Positions 57,236 to 64,000 of a DNA stretch of 64,000 bases are shown one piece after another. The position numbers and the translations under genes are program-made. The DNA is from Megascapheus bottae (taxonomy: Eukaryota > Chordata > Mammalia > Rodentia > Geomyidae), in the NCBI GenBank assembly GCA_024803745.1, contig JANJXV010000006.1, positions 43,687,001 through 43,751,000 on the forward strand, in the 5' to 3' direction. The notes below the pieces were generated by a model. That model was not told the origin of the DNA and did not search any database. It saw only the letters and a program-made list of their open reading frames with translations. Each line of letters starts with the position of its first letter. The stretch's first letter is position 1.

Positions 57236-57854
57236 TTCCATACATGTGTATACTATGAGCAAGTTTATCCCCTTCATTATACTCATTCCTCCTCTCCTTT
57301 CTTTTTTAAATATAGTATTTTGTGGGTTTCATTATGTTGTCTTCATTCATTTATAGATATGTATGTTTATGTATCTTATAATTACACAGGTAAGTGTAGT
57401 TTAATATTTACAGCATACTATATGGATAAACAGCATACTATATGGATGCAGACATGAATACAGACATAGATATAGAAGTAAATAATTTCACATATTTTGG
57501 TTCCCTTTCCCCTTCAGTATCCTTTCCTTCCCCCTCTGGCTAATTTGTCCTCCAAACAGTTCCCCTTTGACATTTATGTCACATTACCTTCACCATCACT
57601 CATTCTATTATATATGTGCATATTCACAAACATACATATGTATATATGTACAGGCCATATTTTCTTTAATATCCATTGGTTGTTGGGCACCTTGACTAAT
57701 CCGATAGCTTTGCAATCATGAGCAAAGCTGCAGCAAACATGGGTATGCAGGTTATCTGTCTTATACATTGACTTACTCTCTTTTGGACATGTGCCCAAGA
57801 GTGGTATGGCAAGGCCCTATGGCTGATCTGTTTTTAATTATTTTTTTCTTTTTC

Positions 57855-57857
<3 letters not shown>

Positions 57858-57904
<47 letters not shown>
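57858..57904. repeat. (GT)n microsatellite in a SINE tail
   Basis: About 23 GT units at the tail end of the minus-strand SINE that follows. Confidence 0.93.
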
Positions 57905-57905
<1 letters not shown>

Positions 57906-57907
57906 TG

Positions 57908-58074
57908 TAGGTCATGGGGCTTGGACTCTGGGCTTGGGTGCTGTCCCTTCCACTTTTCTAGTGTTAATTGGAGATAAGAGTCTCACAGCCTGACCAGGCT
58001 GGCTTTGAACTGCAATCCTCAGATCTCAGCCCCCTGAGTAGCTAGTATTACAGGCATGAGCCACCAAACCTGGC
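57908..58074 (-). repeat. 7SL/B1-like + Geo-like SINE with internal deletion
   Basis: Minus strand: GCCAGGTTTGGTGGCTCATG, CTACTCAGGGGGCTGAGATC, CTCCAATTAACACTAGAAAA, then the end CAGAGTCCAAGCCCCATGAC. The CTCAAGGGGTAGAG block of the right unit is missing. Inserted in old L1 ORF2. Confidence 0.88.
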
Positions 58075-58230
58075 TGTTTCTAATTCTTGAGAACCCCCAT
58101 ACTGATTTCCATTGTAGTTGTACTCATTTCCATTCCCACCAACAGTGTCTGAGAGTTCCTTTCTCCTCTCACCTTCTCAACTGCATTTATGGTGGTTTGT
58201 TTTCTTAACAATCCCAATTCTGGTGGGCAG

Positions 58231-59370
58231 ACTGCTTCTTTCTATAACTAAGAATTATTAAATGCAGAGGAGAGCTGGAGGTAGACTGATAGGAGTCACC
58301 AACAGGAAGATAAAGCAGAGACAAGAGACACCAATGCCAGAGCAGGCAAGTTCTGACATTAGGAAAGTAGAGCAGAATGGCAGAAACCAGCATTGTCCTT
58401 TTGTGGAGAGAGTTCAGGGTGTTGGACTATGGGGTGGATTAGAAAATGTTGGCTTCGAAAGGGGTCCATCTTGACATTCAAATAGCTCACGTCACTCGCT
58501 GATCTCACACCATATTTTGATAGGACATTTCATTTCCTAGAGCTTAAAATCTCCTTCCTGAAACACCTACAGGTGCCATAGTAAACACAGAGATCTTGTG
58601 TCCACCACTAGTTTTCCTGCAGGAGGGATTCAAACATTGTGGACACCCTCCTCTCAGCATTTGGCCTTGGGTGAAGTAGCAGCACGACTCATGATGTGTT
58701 TGGGTTTGGGCTTCATATCACATTCCAACACAAAATGCAGATGGAAAATGAATATTAGATGTGACTGAAAGTAATCAAATGCACATAACTGAGTAGAAAA
58801 TAAGTTATAAAGAAAGGCAGAGAGGTAACTAGCCCAAATGTCAATTTGGCTTTAAAAAATTTATCTTGATGCTTCAATGTCCCTCCATGTATCATCGTCA
58901 AGCCCAAAATGTATCGCCTTGATGCTTGTAAGATAAAGCCTCAAAGACTTTTAGCAGAAAAGGAAGCAATTACAAAATGTCACAGAAAACACATGGATGC
59001 AGGCACCTGTTCTACACCACTGGAATAAAGAAATAGCTGCCATGAAAAGAAGAGAACCCCATGATAAAACTGCTGACCTATACTTGATACCTAAACAGCC
59101 CATAATTATCTCATTGGAAATTCTTTTGATCTTATTTTCTCATTGAGTTCTAATACTTTAAAGTTGCCCCTTCCCAATCAGGTATGTTTTGGGGCTCATT
59201 AAAATCACCACAGGAAATAAATTTACTTACAGAGAAAAGTAATATATGGAAAATGAAAACTTAATTTTTTGCATGTTTTAAATGGTTAATGGCTACCACA
59301 ATAGCCGATCCACCTAGAATCTTAATGATGGCCACATAAGCTGCTCACAATTACCAATTATTATTTATTT
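58231..59370. other. Unannotated intronic sequence
   Basis: No repeat, exon or RNA recognised. Confidence 0.4.
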
Positions 59371-59374
59371 GTTT

Positions 59375-59560
59375 ATTTACTTAATTTTATGGTATTGGAG
59401 ATTGAACTTCAGGTCTCCTGTGAGCCATAACCCAGCCTTTTTCTTGGCTTTATTTTTATGTATTTAAAACAGGTTCTCTGAGCTTCCCTTGCCTGGGTTG
59501 AGCTGAGCTGGCTTCTTGGGATCCTCCAGCTTCCACCATCTGAGTAAACCACCATGCTGT
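59375..59560 (-). repeat. Old B1-like + ID-like SINE
   Basis: Plus strand: GGTATTGGAGATTGAACTTC and GTGAGCCATAACCCAGCC (an ID-like unit), then CTTCTTGGGATCCTCCAGCT and AGTAAACCACCATGCTG (a B1-like start). Strongly diverged. Confidence 0.55.
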
Positions 59561-59999
59561 TAGGAAACGAATGTCTGACACTAACAGCAGAAAGGGAGAG
59601 ATTAGGTTTCAGCAAAGCAGAATTTCAACTACAAACTCAGACTCTGACAGAGGTTGGAATAGTCTATGCTGACTGTGAGCAAAGTGCTACTGCCCTCCTC
59701 CCAGAAACATAGACCTTGGGTTTCACTGGTTCATCCAGACTCAGTTAGGCATGATGAATTCCAACACTGTCTCCTCTAGTAATTATGTGATGTCACTTTT
59801 AACCATATTTAACATGATTAAAAACTTGATGGGACTTTAAGAGGCCCATTCACACTTTCATTTAATCCTGCTACCAACTACTAATTGAGATATGAACACC
59901 AATTCCATTTCATTGACCAAGAAACTTAAGTTCAGAGTTAAAACTGCAGACATAAGCTGAGACATTAACTTAATCTTTCAACTCTTGCAGTAGGCAAGA

Positions 60000-60086
60000 T
60001 AGGGAGCCACATAGCACAGAAAGCCAAGACACACTCTACAGATACAGGTTTGAATCTCCATAGCTGTGTGGACTCAGAAAATCCTT
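60000..60086 (+). repeat. MIR SINE remnant
   Basis: GGAGCCACATAGCACAGAAA, CAGGTTTGAATCTCCATAGC and TGTGTGGACTCAGAAAATCC match the MIR tRNA-derived 5' part and core. Confidence 0.7.
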
Positions 60087-60087
60087 T

Positions 60088-60232
60088 GGCTAGGTGCTGG
60101 TGGCTCATCACGCCTGTAATCTTATCTACTCAGGAAGCTGAGATCTAAGGATCATGATTCAAAGCTAACCTGGACAGGAGCGTGGGTGTGACTCCTATCT
60201 CCAATTAGCCACCAGAAATCTGGCAGATGCCT
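60088..60232 (+). repeat. 7SL/B1-like SINE, right unit truncated
   Basis: GCTAGGTGCTGGTGGCTCAT, CTACTCAGGAAGCTGAGATC, TCTCCAATTAGCCACCAGAA, then the element stops. Confidence 0.85.
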
Positions 60233-60404
60233 ATGTAGAACACCATTTAGCATGGTGGGGAGTGGGGAGTTCCTAGAATAGTGTTCCATACAACATTATA
60301 ACAAGTAATGCGTGTTTCTTAAAAGAATGTGTAAGATAATCTGTCTCAGTCAGCTCAAATGTATGTTGCTTGCTTTTTCCACAAACTTAATTATTAAGGG
60401 TTTA

Positions 60405-60485
60405 GAGTAGGGCTCACGTAGTAACATTCCCACCTAGCTAGCTTGAAGCCCTGTGTTAAATCACAGGTATTGAAGGAGAGAGGAA
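60405..60485 (+). repeat. ID-like monomer remnant
   Basis: AGAGTAGGGCTCACGTAGTA and CCCACCTAGCTAGCTTGAAG, then CCTGTGTTAAATCACAGGTA resembles a diverged ID unit. Confidence 0.5.
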
Positions 60486-60899
60486 AAATAAAATAGGTGC
60501 CTTATGAGTTGGCCTTCAAGATTGTCTCAGGCCTCTAACTCACCTTGCAAGACTCACTGAATCCTCTCTGCCCTAGGCATGGATTACAGGCATCACCATC
60601 TGAATGGATTACCTCATGTGCAGGTCTCTGTTTCCTTAGAATCCTGTTTACTGACTCAGGATTAGTACTTCCATGTTTCTCAAAGACACATCCCAGGATC
60701 AACTAAACTATCTCCACTGCTGGAGATAGTTAACTAGCTCTACACTTCTTAAATGCACATTCCTGGGCTGTATGTAGATTTCTTCAGGTACAGCCCAACC
60801 ACTTTATGATTAATCAAATTCCTCAATTGATCCTATGACCCTTATTTTGAGTATGGATTAAGACTCAAGGCAGCAGTGTATCTGCTAAGGTCAGGAGGC

Positions 60900-61097
60900 T
60901 TTAGAATCTGGCACTATTCATAGCATGTGTGACCACAGAAAAGTCACCTCTTATGAGGCCAGATTTTCTGCCTGTATATTTAGGAACAACAGTAATCTTT
61001 TTCTCCAACAGGTATTGAAAATGAGAAGACAACTGACAGAAAGCTTTCAAAAGCACTGCCCAATACAGACTAAGTATTCAACAAATGTTGGCTATTC
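60900..61097 (+). repeat. MIR SINE remnant
   Basis: TCTGGCACTATTCATAGCAT, GTGTGACCACAGAAAAGTCA and AGTATTCAACAAATGTTGGC match the MIR core and terminus in order. Confidence 0.75.
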
Positions 61098-62215
61098 CTA
61101 ATGATGTCCAAAAGGATTTGGGACTTGTAACTTTGACTAAGTAATTCACTCTCTGTCGTAGTAAAATGCCTCCCTCCTAGAGGGGAATCATGAAGCTCTG
61201 ACCTAATATTTAATGGCAGATGTTGGCCGTGGCTGCAAGAACACAGCAAATGAAGTTTTGTAGTCATCTGGGGTTTGGGGCTCAGCACATCTTAAATGAA
61301 GGTGTCACAGCAGGCTTGGGGAAAACCCAGATTGCTCCTGTGAAACATGATCGGATTCAGCTGCCCACTATTACACTAAGGCATTCTTCTGTATAATTGT
61401 GTCTCTGGCTCCAATTTTTTTTAAGTTTTTTGTATCTTTTGTTTTCATCTTAAAAAAAAATCCTGATGTAGTACTAAAGCAGAGATTAGAAACACACCTG
61501 GGACTTTTGTAGAACTGAAGCAGCACATGTATTTAATTATGAAGAGATTTCTGGCATTATCATTCTGAACATGTTCACGCTATACCTATTAAAAATAGGA
61601 GGGGGGGAAAGGAAGCTACAGGGAAATGAAGACAGCACACAGTAAGTTTAATCTTTAGATGATCTCCAGTGACTGTGTGCAAGCAGAATTCCAAATGACT
61701 AGGTAAATAAAAAGCAGGAAGCCTGGCCCTCTAATGTCAACACCTCTCCCGAGATGCCTTCTAGACCTTTCTAGAATGAATCCCTAGCCAATAACTGGGC
61801 CACCAGATGAAGCAGGGATGACTCAGGGGCAGTGGTTTATGTGGCTTTATAGATAATCAACATTTGCAGCTTGACCCAGGCCAGGAAGCTAGCCTCACAC
61901 TGGATACCCAGAATGTGTACATTTCCTCTATTTCCACAGAAGACAATGGGCTAGAGACATTTGTCCATGAGAAGCCACAAAGGTAAGAAATAAGAAAGAG
62001 TAGGAATAAGAACAAGAAGGTTCATAGCAGCTTTTAAGAGGAGGAGATAGACGGCAGGGAACAGGTAGGTATAGGAGAGATCTCAAGAGAGAGAAAGGCT
62101 AGAACAACAGCTTTAGTGCCAACTGAGTCTAACCTACAGCTCAAATCTGAGGCACAATACTGTAAACAAGACTAGCAGTTAAGTCAAATAAAGGCCATCA
62201 ATCACTGAATAATGA
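61098..62215. other. Unannotated intronic sequence
   Basis: No repeat, exon or RNA recognised. Confidence 0.4.
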
Positions 62216-62229
62216 TTTCTCTTCTGCCA

Positions 62230-62325
62230 CAGCTGAGGGCTTGGCATGTACACCATGAACTCTTTATTAGGAAGCTCATTTCACAGACGTGGAAACTGAG
62301 GTTAAATACTTGGTAATTTTTAAGT
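62230..62325 (-). repeat. MIR fragment
   Basis: Plus strand AGCTCATTTCACAGACGTGG, AAACTGAGGTTAAATACTTG is the complement of the MIR core. Confidence 0.65.
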
Positions 62326-62498
62326 ACTAAATATTCCATGTATGCTACATGTATAAATAAGTTTGGCCATTTTTTTTCAGATAAACAAATGATTCAATCC
62401 ATATGTACGTACTTTAAAAGACTAGTTCTGGCGCTCCCAAAAGACATGTCCTGATAAAATAAGATGTAGAAAATTGCAGGAAAAAAAAAAAACAAGTA

Positions 62499-62722
62499 GC
62501 CTGGCACATTGGTTCATGCCTGTAATCCTACCCAAGAGGCTGAGATCTGAAGATCATAATTCAAAGCCAGCCAGTCTGTGAGACTCTAATGTCCAAGTAA
62601 TCACTAGGTAACTGGAAGTGATGCTGTGGCTCTAGGGGTAGGGCAGTAGCCTTGAGCTGAAGAGGTCAGGGACAGTACCCAGGCTCAGAGCCCAAGCCCA
62701 ATCACTGACCCCCAAAAAAAAG
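62499..62722 (+). repeat. 7SL/B1-like + Geo-like SINE
   Basis: GCCTGGCACATTGGTTCATG, CCAAGAGGCTGAGATCTGAA, CCAAGTAATCACTAGGTAAC, GTGGCTCTAGGGGTAGGGCA, GAGCCCAAGCCCAATCACTG, and an A8 tail. Confidence 0.88.
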
Positions 62723-62980
62723 TATTCAAAGAGACTGTATCCTCACCAAAAATCTATGGAACATAGTAACCCAGGGGAAAAAAATGAATGTTGGTGAAAA
62801 TTGATCCATTTGCCTTCCTCCTACCTGGCAATCATTGAGACACAAACTGACACTAAGACTCAATCCAAGTAGTACTTCACCATTTGCAGAAAATACAGAT
62901 CAGCTGATGGCATCTGCATATGTGCACGCTCCAGATTCCTGTACAAGTTTATGACCCAAAACACTGGAATCCGACAAACA

Positions 62981-63201
62981 TTGATCGTCCATGCCTATAA
63001 TTCTAGCCACTCAGGAGACAGATCTGAGGATCATGGTTTGAAGCCAGACTAGACAGAAAGACTCCTATCTTCAATGAACCAGCAAAAAAAAAAAAATCCC
63101 AAAGTAGAAGTTTGGCTCAAGTGGCAGAGCACCTACCTTCAGCAAAAAGCCAAATGAGAGCAAGACCTTCAGTTCAAGCTCCAATACTAGAATGAAAAAA
63201 A
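62981..63201 (+). repeat. 7SL/B1-like + Geo-like SINE (diverged)
   Basis: CATGCCTATAATTCTAGCCA, CTCAGGAGACAGATCTGAGG, an A13 run in the middle, TTGGCTCAAGTGGCAGAGCA and CAGTTCAAGCTCCAATACTA. Confidence 0.8.
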
Positions 63202-63202
63202 G

Positions 63203-63265
63203 TAAGTACATACATGCATGCATGAATGCATACATACATACCTATATATATGTATATACATACAG
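63203..63265. repeat. (ATAC)n/(ATGC)n microsatellite
   Basis: Imperfect tetranucleotide repeat between two SINE tails that meet head-to-tail here. Confidence 0.85.
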
Positions 63266-63269
63266 ACGT

Positions 63270-63496
63270 TTTTGTATGTGTCAGTCTTGGTTCTTGAACT
63301 CAGAGTCCGGTGCTATTTCTGAGTCCTTTTGCTCAAGACTTTATAACTAGAGTAACACACTTCAGTTTTTTAGTAGTTAATTTGAGATAAAAGTCTCAAA
63401 GACTTTCCTGCCTGAGCTGGCTTTGAACCTCCAATCTCAGATCTCAGCCTCCTGGGTAGCTAGGCTTACAGGCATGAGCCACCAGTTCCCAGCTTA
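63270..63496 (-). repeat. 7SL/B1-like + Geo-like SINE
   Basis: Minus strand: GCTGGGAACTGGTGGCTCAT, CTACCCAGGAGGCTGAGATC, CTCAAATTAACTACTAAAAA, and a GAGTTCAAGAACCAAGACTG end. Confidence 0.88.
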
Positions 63497-63647
63497 CATC
63501 TGGATTTTTATAACATCTCACCACTTTCGGTCCAAAGCCATGGTGATTTGTCTTCTAAGCCTTCCCAATGGCATCTTCACCCATCTCTGTGTCTATTGGG
63601 TCTATTCTCAACAGAGACAAGAACTGTCCTATCAAAAATGTAAGTCA

Positions 63648-63835
63648 GGGCTGGGAGTTTGGCCAAGTGGTAGAGCGCTTGCCTAGCATGCACGAAAACC
63701 TGGGTTCAATTACTTGGTCTCACATACATAGAAAAAAGCTGGAAGTGGTGCTGAAGCTCAAGTGGTAGAGCTCTAGCCTTGAGAAAGTCCAAGGACAGTG
63801 TTCCGGCCCTGAGCTCAAGCCCAAGACTGGCCCAA
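63648..63835 (+). repeat. IDL-Geo-like SINE with perfect 14-bp TSD
   Basis: GGGCTGGGAGTTTGGCCAAG, GTAGAGCGCTTGCCTAGCAT, GGTTCAATTACTTGGTCTCA, GAAGCTCAAGTGGTAGAGCT, GAGCTCAAGCCCAAGACTGG. The duplication AAAAATGTAAGTCA lies at 63634-63647 and 63836-63849. Confidence 0.94.
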
Positions 63836-64000
63836 AAAAATGTAAGTCAAATTCTATCACACCTTTGGCCAAACTTTACTATCATTTTGCACAAGTAACA
63901 TCAGAAGTCCAAGAGTTAAGAACCTCACAAGGTCTTTATACATTTTTGAGTTGTTCTATCAACTTACCCCTCCTTTCTTGCTTACCCTTCTCTGACCACA

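Larger units (their letters stand above)
57240..58230 (-). mobile_element. Old L1 3' end, interrupted
   Basis: Plus strand: CAATCATGAGCAAAGCTGCA, CAAACATGGGTATGCAGG and GGACATGTGCCCAAGAGTGG, then after the SINE ATACTGATTTCCATTGTAGT and CCCACCAACAGTGTCTGAGA, the complement of L1 ORF2. The left part is a probable 3' UTR. Much older than the L1s near the left end. Confidence 0.7.

Overview
This window looks like a deep-intron piece of a mammalian, very probably rodent, genome. There are no bacterial-type genes, no long genuine ORFs and no CpG island. It is AT-rich and packed with SINEs, LINE-1 fragments, older L2/MIR/DNA-transposon remnants and microsatellites. The commonest SINE has a tRNA/ID-like left half (first block ending at a TGG-TTCGATTCC B-box-like motif) joined to a second unit with its own GAGTTCAAGCCCC motif. 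This matches my memory of IDL-Geo, a SINE described from geomyoid rodents (kangaroo rats, pocket mice, pocket gophers). A second, equally common SINE has a 7SL/B1-like left half joined to the same kind of right unit. I therefore suggest a heteromyid or geomyid rodent; the species cannot be fixed from the sequence alone.

One convincing coding piece is present: a 154-bp exon on the minus strand at 11463-11616. It has a polypyrimidine tract and AG acceptor, a GT donor, and a product containing DHILSPPPMPFRKC and RQLSEDGKQLRRGSLGGALT. I recognise this as an early (N-terminal) exon of MAST4, a microtubule-associated serine/threonine kinase whose 5' introns are very large. The window is therefore best read as MAST4 intronic DNA transcribed right to left, with about 11.5 kb of the downstream intron on the left and about 52 kb of the upstream intron on the right.

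Layout. 0-3 kb: two young L1 3' ends, one a U6-L1 chimera with a perfect target-site duplication (TSD), the other a twin-primed (5'-inverted) insertion. 3-11 kb: SINEs, an older L1, and a third young L1 with a perfect TSD. 11.4-11.6 kb: the MAST4 exon. 12.9-14.1 kb: an old 5'-inverted L1. 14-23 kb: sparse repeats with an L2. 23-24 kb: a cluster of ancient repeats (DNA transposon, L2, MIR). 24-31 kb: SINEs and long GA/CA tracts. 31.4-34.6 kb: an unusually repeat-poor stretch containing a candidate mini-exon. 34.6-50 kb: dense SINEs, including nested and stacked copies, with L2 and L1 remnants. 50-64 kb: mixed old repeats, SINEs and unannotated intron, ending in a young IDL-Geo copy with a perfect 14-bp TSD.

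I found no new enzymatic or defence system. The most informative items are the MAST4 exon, the U6-L1 chimera, the inverted L1s, the shared right monomer of the two SINE families, the SINE stack inside one TSD, and the candidate mini-exon in the repeat-poor block. Element boundaries without a stated TSD are approximate, to about 5-20 bases.
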